From contig JBDWSF010000018.1 in assembly GCA_039985655.1 (NCBI GenBank), forward strand, positions 186,001 to 250,000: a DNA stretch of 64,000 nt, written 5' to 3'. Source of the stretch: Postechiella sp039985655. Lineage in GTDB: Bacteria; Bacteroidota; Bacteroidia; Flavobacteriales; Flavobacteriaceae. Numbering within the stretch: position 1 is the stretch's first letter; every line of letters starts with the position of its first letter. The translations under genes and the position numbers were made by a program. The notes beneath the pieces are model-generated. The model was not told where the DNA came from and did no database searches. It was given only the letters and a program-made list of their open reading frames with translations. Positions 1 through 8,998 of the stretch are shown one piece after another.

Positions 1-1089
1 ATTTTGAAACAGCCTATAAAAGAGCCTTATAAATTGGCGGGTTTGTTGTCAAAAGCATCATCTAAAACCATAAGTAAAGGAATTATTGCTGATCATAAAA
101 AACAAAGTATTGTCGAAAGGTTGATGCTTTATGTTCGAGGGAACTATTTTATTCCAGATGCCCGAAAAAGTTGGGTAAAACCTTCGGTAGCATTTCTATT
201 TGATTATATTTCAAAAGAAAATATTGATACTATTATTACAACGGGGCCGCCACATAGTTTGCATCTTATTGGTTTGGAATTAAAAGAAAGGTTGGGAGTG
301 AAGTGGTTTGCCGATTTTAGAGACCCGTGGACAACTATTGGGTATCACAAACAATTAAAGCTTACCGAGAAATCTCGACAAAAACACAAAGATTTAGAAA
401 GGCAGGTTTTAAATACCGCTGATCAAATTATTGTTACCAGCTCGATAACTAAGAACGAGTTTCAAAACTTAACATTAAATCCAATCGAAGTCATTACAAA
501 TGGTTATGATAAGGAAACTGTCGGATCTGTAGCGTTAGATTCTGAATTCTCAATGGCGCATATCGGGTCTTTATTATCAAAAAGAAACCCGGAATTATTG
601 TGGAAGGTTTTAGGTGAATTGGTAAAAGAAAACCATGATTTCTCAAAAGATTTTAAACTAAGATTTATTGGAGCGGTAAGTGAAAATGTATTGAGATCTA
701 TAGAGAAAAATAAGTTAAGTGATTATGTTGATGATGTGGGTTATGTGTCACACAAACAAGCTATTGTGTATCAGAAAAAATCACAAGTTTTATTGTTGAT
801 CGAAATAGATTCCGAAGAAACAAAGTGCATTATTCCTGGTAAATTATTTGAATACATGGTAACGAATAGACCTATTATTTCTATTGGTCCAAAAGGTTCA
901 GATGTCGAAAAAATCATCAAAGAAACCAATACAGGAAACTGTTTTTATTACGAAGATTACGAATCGTTAAAATCGATTATTCTAACACATTATAAAGAGT
1001 TTCAGAATAATACATTACAGTCACATCCAATAGGTTTACAGAAATATCATAGAAAAGCATTAACACAATCGTTATCTAAATTATTATAA
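1..1089 (+). CDS. Glycosyltransferase, GT4-like (5' end outside window)
   Basis: The reading frame is open from the first base of the window, so the true start probably lies upstream and only about 360 C-terminal residues are visible. A motif WFADFRDPWT sits near visible residue 100, and a GT-B style C-terminal signature (GKLFEYMVTNRPIIS, near residue 280) carries the Glu expected to contact the nucleotide-sugar donor. These are typical of the GT4-like transferases in Bacteroidota surface-polysaccharide loci. The stop codon overlaps the start of the flippase gene by one base, so the two are co-translated. Donor and acceptor sugars cannot be read from the sequence. The family assignment is fairly safe; the specificity is unknown. 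Confidence 0.8.
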   Translation: MLKQPIKEPYKLAGLLSKASSKTISKGIIADHKKQSIVERLMLYVRGNYFIPDARKSWVKPSVAFLFDYISKENIDTIITTGPPHSLHLIGLELKERLGVKWFADFRDPWTTIGYHKQLKLTEKSRQKHKDLERQVLNTADQIIVTSSITKNEFQNLTLNPIEVITNGYDKETVGSVALDSEFSMAHIGSLLSKRNPELLWKVLGELVKENHDFSKDFKLRFIGAVSENVLRSIEKNKLSDYVDDVGYVSHKQAIVYQKKSQVLLLIEIDSEETKCIIPGKLFEYMVTNRPIISIGPKGSDVEKIIKETNTGNCFYYEDYESLKSIILTHYKEFQNNTLQSHPIGLQKYHRKALTQSLSKLL

Positions 1090-2546
1090 TGGGGATAGTT
1101 GCTTCACAATCTTTTAAGAACATCCTTTCTACCTATTTAGGTTTTTTTGTGGGCGCAATTAATACACTTTTCCTGTATACTGAGTTTTTAAGTGACGAAT
1201 ATTACGGGATGGTGGGGTATATGCTGTCTTTGGCTTATGTCATTATGCCATTAATGGCTTTTGGTGTTCACAATACATTGGTTAAGTTTTATTCTACATT
1301 TAAAACACGAGTGTCGTTAAATAGTTTTTTAACACTCATGTTGTTTTTGCCTATTTTAATTATAATCCCATTAGTTATCATCACACATTTTGGATATGAG
1401 ATTATTGGAAGTTTTCTTTCTGAAGAGAATGATATAATTAAAAATTACTTGTGGTACACTGTTGTTGTCGCTATTTCATTGGCTTATTTTGAAGTGTTTT
1501 TTGCTTGGGCAAAAGTACAGATGCAAACCGTTTTTGGTAATTTTATGAAAGAAGTGTTTCATCGTGTTGGCGCCATGATATTACTTTTTTCTTTGCATTT
1601 TGAATGGATAAACGTCGATCAGTTTATGGTAGGATTGGTGTGTGTTTACGTTTTAAGAATGTTAGTCATGAAAATATATGCCTTTAGTATAAAATTTCCA
1701 ATCATCACATTTAAAAGGGTGCCTAATTTGGCAGATGTCTTAAAATATTCTTTTTTAATAATTATTGCTGGATCAATTGCTACTGTTCTTTTAGATATAG
1801 ATAAAGTGATGCTAGGATATTATATTCCTATAGAAGAAATTGCATATTACAATGTTGCTATTTTTATAGCTGCAGTTATTGCTGTACCGCAGCGCTCTAT
1901 GCATCAAATATTAATGCCGTTATCAGCTAAGTATTTAAACGATAAAGATTTTAAATCTTTAGAAAGTCTATATAAACAAAGTTCTTTAAACCTATTTATT
2001 ATTAGTGGTTTTGTGTTTCTACTGATTGTATTAAATATAAATCAATTGTATTTAATTATTCCAGAAGAGTTTAGCGGTGGTCTTTTCGTTGTTTTTATTA
2101 TTAGTATTGTAAAGTTGTATGATTCACTTTTAGGAAGTAATAATGCTATTTTGTTTAATAGTGATTATTATAGAATGGTATTAGTGCTAGGGGTTGTGTT
2201 GGTTGTATTGATGATTGTATTGAATATGTGGTTTATTCCTTGGTTGGGAATCAATGGTGCTGGTTTAGCAACGTTTATCGCTGTGTTTTTATATAATTCT
2301 ATAAAGCTGTTCTTTGTTTACAAGAAATTCAAAATGCTTCCATTTTCATCAAAAACACTGCAAATTGGTGTTTTTATCGTATTGTGCGCGGTGTCGTTTT
2401 ACTTTTGGGACTTTCCGTTTAATCCATTTATCAATATTGGTTTAAAATCTATGATAGTAGGCGTAGTATATGCTTTTGTCGTTTATAGGTTTAATTTTTC
2501 AGAAGATATTTCTATACTTATAAAACGGTATTTAAAATTGAAATAG
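1089..2546 (+). CDS. Wzx-like polysaccharide flippase / oligosaccharide translocase
   Basis: A 485-residue integral membrane protein with about 12-14 hydrophobic segments spread over its whole length and no soluble domain. It fits the MATE-like polysaccharide biosynthesis (Wzx, MOP superfamily) family in length and topology. The family moves lipid-linked repeat units across the inner membrane. It starts at an ATG overlapping the glycosyltransferase stop by one base and is the last gene of that unit; repeat-rich non-coding DNA follows. A second Wzx-like gene occurs at 54746-56290, so this one probably belongs to a separate glycan locus that continues to the left of the window. Confidence 0.82.
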   Translation: MGIVASQSFKNILSTYLGFFVGAINTLFLYTEFLSDEYYGMVGYMLSLAYVIMPLMAFGVHNTLVKFYSTFKTRVSLNSFLTLMLFLPILIIIPLVIITHFGYEIIGSFLSEENDIIKNYLWYTVVVAISLAYFEVFFAWAKVQMQTVFGNFMKEVFHRVGAMILLFSLHFEWINVDQFMVGLVCVYVLRMLVMKIYAFSIKFPIITFKRVPNLADVLKYSFLIIIAGSIATVLLDIDKVMLGYYIPIEEIAYYNVAIFIAAVIAVPQRSMHQILMPLSAKYLNDKDFKSLESLYKQSSLNLFIISGFVFLLIVLNINQLYLIIPEEFSGGLFVVFIISIVKLYDSLLGSNNAILFNSDYYRMVLVLGVVLVVLMIVLNMWFIPWLGINGAGLATFIAVFLYNSIKLFFVYKKFKMLPFSSKTLQIGVFIVLCAVSFYFWDFPFNPFINIGLKSMIVGVVYAFVVYRFNFSEDISILIKRYLKLK

Positions 2547-2660
2547 AATCGTTATTCCTTTTTTAGTGAAATTTATCAAACTGAGTGTGTTTTATTCGTT
2601 TTTAGGAATGAAATTATTGCTTCTACGGACTTGGTAAAACCATAAAGAATAGAAATTTAG

Positions 2661-2830
2661 ATTTTAATTTTGTTTTCGATGCATCCCGATGAAAAATCGG
2701 GACACTCGAATTGACAGTTCGTTTAGCTCAATAAATCGAAATTTGTGTTGAATTTTGCGTTGGTATTCCTGGGAAAGTAGGAACCCGCATTCAGTCCTTT
2801 TTCATAGATTCCTGCTTTCGCAGGAATGAC
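2661..2830. repeat. Interspersed palindromic repeats in intergenic DNA
   Basis: The 388 bp between the flippase and the next gene hold no ORF but several short hairpins. CCCGAT/ATCGGG pairs at 2685-2690 and 2696-2701. A perfect ATTCCTGC-TTTC-GCAGGAAT hairpin lies at 2808-2827, and a degenerate copy (ATTCCT...AGGAA) at about 2765-2783. The last unit resembles the short palindromic repeats scattered through many flavobacterial genomes; that comparison is from memory and was not searched. Confidence 0.6.
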
Positions 2831-2861
2831 AAAAGAGTTTTATGATTCATAGTGGTTTTAT

Positions 2862-2917
2862 AAAAAGAAAAACCCTACGATGTTGCTTTGAGGCATACAT
2901 GTCGCAGGGCTTTCCAA
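2862..2917 (-). terminator. Rho-independent terminator of the secreted Tyr/Asn-rich protein gene
   Basis: Read on the minus strand, a stem with CCCTGCGACATGT pairs (with a small bulge) to ACATCGTAGGG and is followed by a T-rich run (plus-strand A run at 2862-2872). It begins about 20 bp after the stop codon at 2935. Confidence 0.6.
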
Positions 2918-2934
2918 CTAACCAACCAAAATTT

Positions 2935-4155
2935 TTAGGCTCTTCTTCTCGTGGTTGATGATGAAGAAGATCTTGTTTTATTACTAGAAGAACTACTTCT
3001 GCTTGCTGTCGATTTTCTTTGAGTAGGTGTACTAGCTCGTTGAACCGTTTTTGCTTTGCTTTGTGTAGGTCTAGAAACTGTTCTTTGCGATGTTCTAGTT
3101 GCTACTTGTGGTGTTCTTCGTGTTGTTGTATTGCTTTTAGTATATGTACGAGAGCTTGACGTTCTTGGTTTTTGTGAAACCGTATTATTTTTTGTTCTTG
3201 TACTATTTGTGTTTGTTTTTCTACTGTTATAAGTAGGTGTTGTCGACCTTCTAACTACTGTTCTAGACTTCGTGTTACTCATTCTTGGAGTACTTGCTAT
3301 AGGCGTTCTAGTTGTTTTGTATGTTGTGTTTCTAGAAGTGTTCCTGTTGTTTGTAGCAATTCTATTTGTGTTGCTGTTTTTAGTCTGACCCACATATCTT
3401 CTTGTTGAACTAGAATTGTTTCTGTTATTTCTAGAACTGTATTTGTTTATTTTAGTAACATTTCTGCTGTTTCTGTTTACAGTAGCGTAACTTCTGTTTC
3501 TAGAAATTGTATTTCCACGTCTACTAGCGACAGATGTTTTTGGTCTGTAATTGTTATAAAACGATCTGTTATATGTATAACGAATAGGTGAGTAGTATTG
3601 TCTATAAGGTCTGTTGTAAACTACACAGTAATTATACGCTGGTGCGCTATAATACCTGTGCCAAGGTCTGTAAACATAACTTCTATTATAGATGTTTATA
3701 AAGCCTGAAGTATGCGAAAATCTATTGTAATTGTTGTAGTGTACATATAAACCACCAACATTAGTAATAAAACCGCGGTTGTTGTAATTTATATTTACGT
3801 TTCCTGCCTGTGCAATACGTCCGTAATGGTCGTAGTAAATAGCTGTGTTTTCTATTTGAATGATTGCACCGTACTCATCATACTGTACGTAAGCGTTATA
3901 ATCGTAACCCGAGTTAAAGCTGATGTTTAAATTTGGAGATCCTATAGATACGCTTACGTTTGAAGCGTAGCGCGGAATATTAAAATCGAATTGACCATCT
4001 GGGAATACAGAAAATTCAATACCATTTTCTACAAATATATATCTGTCGCCATAACCATTATTATAGTTAGATGCTGAATTAGTATCTGGGTTAGTTGCGT
4101 TAACAGTTAATCCACTAAGGATTAAACCTGCTAATAAAAATAGTATCTTTTTCAT
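2935..4155 (-). CDS. Secreted Tyr/Asn-rich protein with long basic Ser/Thr/Arg tail
   Basis: A 406-residue protein of unknown function. The N-terminus is a clear Sec signal peptide (MKKILFLLAGLILSGLTVNA). Residues about 35-60 carry a block (YIFVENGIEFSVFPDGQFDF) shared with the product of 6983-7612. Short Tyr/Asn-rich units follow, each of the form DxYGRIxxxGxVxINYN, suggesting a repetitive beta structure. The last about 200 residues are low complexity, dominated by Ser, Thr, Arg, Asn and Lys, and strongly basic; such a tail could bind anionic polysaccharide or nucleic acid, but that is inference. No enzyme motif was seen. A sigma-54-like box lies 59-75 bp upstream, matching the one before its paralog. 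Confidence 0.6.
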   Translation of the reverse strand: MKKILFLLAGLILSGLTVNATNPDTNSASNYNNGYGDRYIFVENGIEFSVFPDGQFDFNIPRYASNVSVSIGSPNLNISFNSGYDYNAYVQYDEYGAIIQIENTAIYYDHYGRIAQAGNVNINYNNRGFITNVGGLYVHYNNYNRFSHTSGFINIYNRSYVYRPWHRYYSAPAYNYCVVYNRPYRQYYSPIRYTYNRSFYNNYRPKTSVASRRGNTISRNRSYATVNRNSRNVTKINKYSSRNNRNNSSSTRRYVGQTKNSNTNRIATNNRNTSRNTTYKTTRTPIASTPRMSNTKSRTVVRRSTTPTYNSRKTNTNSTRTKNNTVSQKPRTSSSRTYTKSNTTTRRTPQVATRTSQRTVSRPTQSKAKTVQRASTPTQRKSTASRSSSSSNKTRSSSSSTTRRRA

Positions 4156-4213
4156 GATTCGTGTTTTTGATGCTGAAATAAATTTCGATGCATATGTTAT
4201 TTGTTATAGTAAA

Positions 4214-4230
4214 TACAAACAGCGTGCCAA
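4214..4230 (-). promoter_or_regulatory. Sigma-54-like (-24/-12) promoter box
   Basis: The minus strand reads TTGGCACGCTGTTTGTA. This matches the sigma-54 consensus TTGGCACG-N4-TTGCW, except that the -12 dinucleotide is GT instead of GC. It lies about 60 bp before the start codon at 4155. A near-identical box precedes the paralogous gene at 7612. Confidence 0.5.
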
Positions 4231-4371
4231 AAAAATAAATAGGAGTTTATTTTTTGAGATGAAAAACGTCAATTCTTTTTAATAATAATGTTTTGCTTGA
4301 AGACTCTTGTTGATAATAAAGACTGTTGTTGTAAAATAAGTTCTAAGCTTAATTTTAAGTTGTTCGAAATA

Positions 4372-4462
4372 AAAATATGATGCATTGAGTATAAATTAAA
4401 GCTTAAAAAAAATATAAATTCACGCTTTTAGTCAATAATTCATACTCAATGCATCATATTTT
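4372..4462. repeat. 26-bp inverted repeat in a divergent promoter region
   Basis: The arms at 4372-4397 and 4437-4462 are inverted copies matching at 25 of 26 positions (core ATGCATTGAGTAT), separated by 39 bp. It lies between the divergent genes starting at 4155 (minus) and 4529 (plus). It could be a long mRNA or DNA hairpin, a protein-binding site, or the footprint of a tiny mobile element. Apart from this repeat and the promoter box, the 373-bp gap shows nothing else recognisable. Confidence 0.7.
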
Positions 4463-4528
4463 ATCAAAGCTATGTTTAAGTGTTGTTATATTTAATCATA
4501 AATAAAATTAATTTTAATAAAAAAGAAA

Positions 4529-6898
4529 ATGAAAATAAATATTAAACATAAGGTTGTCGTTTTTGTAGCTTTATTGTTAGCGAACTTGTCTATGTATGCA
4601 CAAACTGTAAACTCTTTAAGCGAGTTAATGCCTTATTTAAATGATGACAATGTAAATGTGAAATTAACACCTGGAACGTACTGGATAACAGAAGAAGATG
4701 CAAAAAATGGTCTTTACGAGACAGGAACAGATATTGTTGGGCGATTGTCAAAGTCAATACTTCTTTTTGCAGGGAATAACAGTACGTATGATTTTACAGG
4801 TGTTACCATTAATGTTGAAACAAAAGTATTTCAGGCTTATGGGAGTAGTTATCAGGTATATGAAACTCATACGATAGGAAATAATAATGTAATAAAAAAC
4901 CTGACTTTAGTAGATGTGGGAGCATCAGGAGACAGTCCTACGGGAGGGGCGAATAGTATTGTGATGGATGGTGAAAATAATAGAATTGAAGGTTTTCATT
5001 GTACTATTAGGGGGTCTTTTCCATATGGTTACGGTGATATATTTGGTAAAGGAGGTGGTGCGGTTATTTCGCATAAAAAACATAGTGCATGTTTGGTTAG
5101 AGGGAATTTTAACCATGTTAAAAACAGCACTTTTATTCATAGAGCTTATGGTCATGGGATATACATGCAGGCTGCTAATGATGCAATAATAGAAGGGTGC
5201 CATGTAGAAGGAGAGCTAAGAACAACAGATGAAGTTTTAGCTGAAGAAGGGACAGGTTCACCGGCAGATAACGTTGATTTTATGACTGTATGGGGGTATA
5301 GATTACAACCTGGTTATACATTTAGCTTACAAGAAGACGGTATTAGAGCTTATAATGCTGGTGAAACAATTATAAACGGTGTTGAATTGGAAAGAGGAAC
5401 TAATAGGCCAAGAGTAATTGATTGTGAAGTTGTTAAAATGAGATCGGGAGTAACTATTGGTTGGGCTAAAGGCGATAAATATGTGGAAAATTGTACAACT
5501 CTAGCTTGTGAATCTGGTTTTTGGTGCGGTGGAGATGCTGAAGTGATTAATTGTCGTGGTGATGCATCCGTTGGACCTTTGTACTCGGAAGATGTAGGGC
5601 GTGATAATTCAAATATGGAATTGACATTACTTAATAATTATGTGCCAAAACATGGTAATACACCTACGATCTATCTTGCAGGTACAAGCCATAATGTTGT
5701 TTTAAAAGACGGAACTGAAAATGTTGATACAGAAATGAGAATTTTAATTGGAGGAACTAGATTAGGTCATAGGTGGCTTGTGGGTTCAGGAGAAGAGCCA
5801 CCTTATAAAGATGCTAATGATATTGTATTTGAGAATCAAGGTTATTTTCCTATAACATTAGGTGCTAATTGTAATAATGTGAACATTACTTCTTGTGGAG
5901 CAGTAACAAATAATGGAACTGGTAATACTATTACTAGTTTTGATTGTACATCGTTAAGCTCAAATGATATCATTTGGATATCTACTACACCATCAAATAT
6001 AGGTTTAACTACTATTGGAGAAACGCAACAATTAACAACGGCAGTTTACCCAACAAATGCGACAAATCAAAATGTAGTATATACTAGTAATGATATATCT
6101 ATAGCAACGGTAGATTCTAGTGGATTAATAACGGCAATAGGTTATGGAGCTACTACGATTACAGCAATGACATTAGATGGAGGGCATATAGCTGTAAGTT
6201 CTGTAGCTGTTACTCGTGAAACAGGAATTAACCTCGCTTTAGCTTCAAATGGAGGTGTTGCGTCTCAATCAACAACAGATTTTGGAGGTTTGCCTGAATT
6301 TGCTATTGATGGAAACACAGATGGTGATTTTGGAGGAGGCTCTGTAAGTCATACGAGTAATGATGCTGGTCTTAAATGGTGGCAGGTAGATTTAGGAATG
6401 GATAAAACACTTTGGAATATTGTAATTTACAATAGAACAGGAGGGATTAATGGAGAACGATTAAATAATTTTACGGTATCTGTTATTGATTCTAATGGAA
6501 AGATAACTTTTTCAGAAACATATGTAGATTATCCAGACCCTTCACTTGTAATAGATACAGGTGAAATTACAGGTAGAATAGTGAAAATCGAAAAAACTTC
6601 GGATAGAGGAATAACTCTAGCAGAGGTTGAAGTATATGGTGCATCGGTTTTAAGTGTTAAAGAATCAGTTTTAAATACTATAAAAATATATCCAAATCCA
6701 ATAGTTAATCAATTTACAATAACCAACAGTATAAATTCTATTATATCTGTATATAATATTATTGGTAAGCTAATGATGCGAAGGAGTATAAAAAGCAATT
6801 CAGAGGATGTAAATATAAGTGATTTTAATAGTGGGTTATATTTTGTTGAAATTAATAATAACGGAATAATGACCAGTAAAAAAATAATAAAAAAATAA
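4529..6898 (+). CDS. Secreted beta-helix / BIG2 / discoidin-domain protein with type IX sorting domain
   Basis: A 789-residue exported multidomain protein. The signal peptide ends near residue 25 (LSMYAQ). Residues about 27-480 form a region with recurring Asn-rich turns (NNVIKNLTL, NNRIEGFHC, NHVKNSTFI), as in right-handed parallel beta-helix proteins, a fold common in polysaccharide lyases and related enzymes. A bacterial Ig-like group 2 domain follows (about 485-565), then an F5/8 type C (discoidin, CBM32-like) domain (about 566-705) with the LKWWQVDLG signature. Last comes a type IX secretion C-terminal domain (from about 715: IKIYPNPI to the final SKKIIKK). It is probably a cell-surface or released protein acting on a glycan. 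The catalytic family is not assigned. Confidence 0.75.
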   Translation: MKINIKHKVVVFVALLLANLSMYAQTVNSLSELMPYLNDDNVNVKLTPGTYWITEEDAKNGLYETGTDIVGRLSKSILLFAGNNSTYDFTGVTINVETKVFQAYGSSYQVYETHTIGNNNVIKNLTLVDVGASGDSPTGGANSIVMDGENNRIEGFHCTIRGSFPYGYGDIFGKGGGAVISHKKHSACLVRGNFNHVKNSTFIHRAYGHGIYMQAANDAIIEGCHVEGELRTTDEVLAEEGTGSPADNVDFMTVWGYRLQPGYTFSLQEDGIRAYNAGETIINGVELERGTNRPRVIDCEVVKMRSGVTIGWAKGDKYVENCTTLACESGFWCGGDAEVINCRGDASVGPLYSEDVGRDNSNMELTLLNNYVPKHGNTPTIYLAGTSHNVVLKDGTENVDTEMRILIGGTRLGHRWLVGSGEEPPYKDANDIVFENQGYFPITLGANCNNVNITSCGAVTNNGTGNTITSFDCTSLSSNDIIWISTTPSNIGLTTIGETQQLTTAVYPTNATNQNVVYTSNDISIATVDSSGLITAIGYGATTITAMTLDGGHIAVSSVAVTRETGINLALASNGGVASQSTTDFGGLPEFAIDGNTDGDFGGGSVSHTSNDAGLKWWQVDLGMDKTLWNIVIYNRTGGINGERLNNFTVSVIDSNGKITFSETYVDYPDPSLVIDTGEITGRIVKIEKTSDRGITLAEVEVYGASVLSVKESVLNTIKIYPNPIVNQFTITNSINSIISVYNIIGKLMMRRSIKSNSEDVNISDFNSGLYFVEINNNGIMTSKKIIKK

Positions 6899-6904
6899 GT
6901 TTTA

Positions 6905-6949
6905 AACAAAAATCCCAAAACACTCAAACGAGTATTTTGGGATTTTTAG
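6905..6949. terminator. Bidirectional terminator between convergent genes
   Basis: A near-perfect stem (AAAATCCCAAAACACTC paired with GAGTATTTTGGGATTTT, 4-base loop) is flanked by A and T runs. It sits between the plus-strand gene ending at 6898 and the minus-strand gene ending at 6983, so it can serve both. Confidence 0.85.
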
Positions 6950-6982
6950 ACTTATTTTGTAAAGTGATTTTTATTTTCTTTC

Positions 6983-7612
6983 TTATTTTTTGATGTTTCC
7001 GTTTTTCTTGTAGTAATTATTACGATCGTCGTTATGTCTGTAATAATAATAACTATATTGGTTTCTGCTCTTGTCTTTTTGCTTGTAATCGTTGTATTTG
7101 TTTACTTTTCCGCGAGTCTTAACTATTTTTCCTGAGTGGTTATAGTTAACATGTAGACTACCAACTTGTTTTAAATCGCCATGATGTCCACGACTGTAAT
7201 TCATGTAAACGCTACCTGCACGGGTAATTTTACCGTAACGGTCGTAATTTAAATAGACGTTACCAATACGTTTTACTTTACCATTTCTATCTCGAGAAAT
7301 TAAAGCGCCTCCAGATTTTGTGTTTCTGTACTGCGAACCATACGTTGTATTAACGTTGCTTCTTCTAGATTTCTTGTATTTAGAATGCGTGTTGTTGTAT
7401 GTTTTGTTATGATGGTTTGTATTAAAATCGAAACTACCATCATGGAATATTAAAAATTCTACACCGCGCTCTACAAATACAATAGGTTGTGCGTAGCGGT
7501 AATTTTTGCTTTTTTTAACCGTGTTTTTCTGTATTGGGGTTTTTAGTGCTGTTGCTGATACAGTTGTTAATCCTATTAACAAACCTGCAAATACTAGTAC
7601 TAGTTTTTTCAT
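6983..7612 (-). CDS. Secreted Tyr/Asn-rich protein, paralog of the 2935-4155 product
   Basis: A 209-residue protein with a signal peptide (MKKLVLVFAGLLIGLTTVSA). It shares with the larger protein the block IVFVERGVEFLIFHDGSFDF and three successive short units (GKVKRIGNVYLNYDRYGKI, then similar copies) of Tyr/Asn-rich repeat. It ends in a basic Tyr/Lys/Asn-rich stretch and lacks the long Ser/Thr/Arg tail. The two paralogs flank the type IX-secreted protein gene. Function is unknown; repeated short beta units suggest a structural or surface role, which is inference. A sigma-54-like box lies at the same distance upstream as in the paralog, so they are probably co-regulated. Confidence 0.6.
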   Translation of the reverse strand: MKKLVLVFAGLLIGLTTVSATALKTPIQKNTVKKSKNYRYAQPIVFVERGVEFLIFHDGSFDFNTNHHNKTYNNTHSKYKKSRRSNVNTTYGSQYRNTKSGGALISRDRNGKVKRIGNVYLNYDRYGKITRAGSVYMNYSRGHHGDLKQVGSLHVNYNHSGKIVKTRGKVNKYNDYKQKDKSRNQYSYYYYRHNDDRNNYYKKNGNIKK

Positions 7613-7675
7613 AATTATAGAATTTAAGGTTTTGCCTACTCTTTAGCTTTTCGGCTCTCGCTGTGTTAGTCTGTT

Positions 7676-7692
7676 TTCAATTTGCGTGCCAA
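7676..7692 (-). promoter_or_regulatory. Sigma-54-like (-24/-12) promoter box
   Basis: The minus strand reads TTGGCACGCAAATTGAA: a perfect TTGGCACG half, exactly 4 bp, then TTG with GA where sigma-54 promoters have GC. It lies 64-80 bp upstream of the start codon at 7612. A T run precedes it, as in the paralog's box. Confidence 0.5.
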
Positions 7693-7777
7693 AAAAAAAT
7701 AAGTAACTGATTCGTTGTGCTGTTTTAGGTAGGTCTTTTAAAACTTTTTTATATTTTTATAAAAACGAATCCCTTAT

Positions 7778-8878
7778 ATGGCAAAAGAATTAGAGACGTG
7801 TAAAAACTGTGAGGAGTCTTTTAATAAAAAGTTTAAATTCTGTCCGCATTGTGGGCAGCAGTCTAAAGATGAGCTGACTATTAAGTTGTTGTTTTATAAT
7901 ACGATAAGTAACTATTTTTCTTTTGATGCACGCTTTTTTAAAAGCTTTTTTCCTTTATTATTTAAACCAGGGTATTTAGCAGTTAAGTTTATTGAAGGGA
8001 AGCGTTTATTGTATTTGCATCCTGCGCAGATGTATTTATTTGTAACGGTGGTGTTTTTCTTTTTATTTTCTTTTGTACAGCGGAGTCAAGTGCAAAGTTT
8101 GGATGCTGAATTGGCAAAAAGTTTAAATACGGAACGTGTTGCAAATACGATTCTTGATAAACGCCTAAGAGATTCTATAAATACTGTGAGATTAAATGAT
8201 GCTGTTTTAGAAGATTCTATAGCGCGATTAAAACTTCGAAAAACACTGGAGGCCAGTCAGATTATTAATGGGTTTTCGGATGAAGAGATAGATTCGATAG
8301 TAGTATCTAAGAGTTTTAAAAAGAGTGGTTTAGTGAACTTTGATTTTGATAGTGCGGCTGTAGACTCTTTAATTGCTATTGGAGCTTCGGACAACAGACT
8401 GTATCGAGAAATGGGAATGCCGAATGACGCTAGTTCTATTAAAAAACGTTTATATGCACAGGCTTTAAAATTTTATAAATCGAGAAAGGGCGGGAGTATA
8501 CTACAAGAGTTTTATGATACGATTCCTATTGCGATGTTCTTTTTGTTGCCGATTTTCGCTTTAATTTTGAAATTGTTTTTTAGAAAACAAGGTGTATATG
8601 CGTATCATTTGGTCTTTAGTTTTTACTATTTCTCATTTCTATTTGCTGTTTTTAGTATAACGATAGGTCTTAATTTTATTTTCGATATTTCTGATTGGAT
8701 TGATTTTTTTATTATTGTTACAACCTTTGTTTATCTACTTTTAGGTGTTAAACGGTTTTATGGACAAGGCTGGTTTAAAAGTGTTTATAAAACGGGAGTA
8801 ACGTCGGTTTTGTTTCTGTTGTTTGTTGCGCCAATAGTGGTTATTGTTCTTGCTTTGTTTGCGTTTTTGTTTTATTAA
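7778..8878 (+). CDS. DUF3667-like membrane protein with N-terminal zinc ribbon
   Basis: A 366-residue protein starting with a four-cysteine zinc ribbon (C8-x2-C11 and C22-x2-C25, FCPHCGQ), followed by an amphipathic region and the conserved-looking segment GKRLLYLHPAQMYLF at about 70-85. There are hydrophobic segments near 83-98 and about five more from residue 245 to the end. A charged, helical, probably extracytoplasmic or cytoplasmic loop lies between (about 105-240). The combination matches the DUF3667 family of Bacteroidota, whose role is unknown. It is convergent with uvrA across a repeat element and has no obvious operon partner. Confidence 0.65.
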   Translation: MAKELETCKNCEESFNKKFKFCPHCGQQSKDELTIKLLFYNTISNYFSFDARFFKSFFPLLFKPGYLAVKFIEGKRLLYLHPAQMYLFVTVVFFFLFSFVQRSQVQSLDAELAKSLNTERVANTILDKRLRDSINTVRLNDAVLEDSIARLKLRKTLEASQIINGFSDEEIDSIVVSKSFKKSGLVNFDFDSAAVDSLIAIGASDNRLYREMGMPNDASSIKKRLYAQALKFYKSRKGGSILQEFYDTIPIAMFFLLPIFALILKLFFRKQGVYAYHLVFSFYYFSFLFAVFSITIGLNFIFDISDWIDFFIIVTTFVYLLLGVKRFYGQGWFKSVYKTGVTSVLFLLFVAPIVVIVLALFAFLFY

Positions 8879-8998
8879 TGCTTTTCGTTAGTGATAAACA
8901 GGCTGCTTCATGCCTCGCCATGACGGAGGATTTGATGTTTTGATTGATGATAGAGAATAAGCTGACTGCTAACTGAATACTTAATACTGTTTACTGAA

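Noticed and set aside
4372..4462. Invertible (phase-variable) promoter between the inverted repeat arms
   Set aside because: The segment between the arms is only 39 bp and contains no convincing promoter. Known invertible promoters in Bacteroidota have longer spacers. No recombinase gene is nearby.
4925..5203. ORFs overlapping the beta-helix protein gene on both strands, including an apparent 73-codon plus-strand frame
   Set aside because: They lie wholly inside a well-supported coding sequence, have no recognisable motif, and their composition is that of shifted frames.
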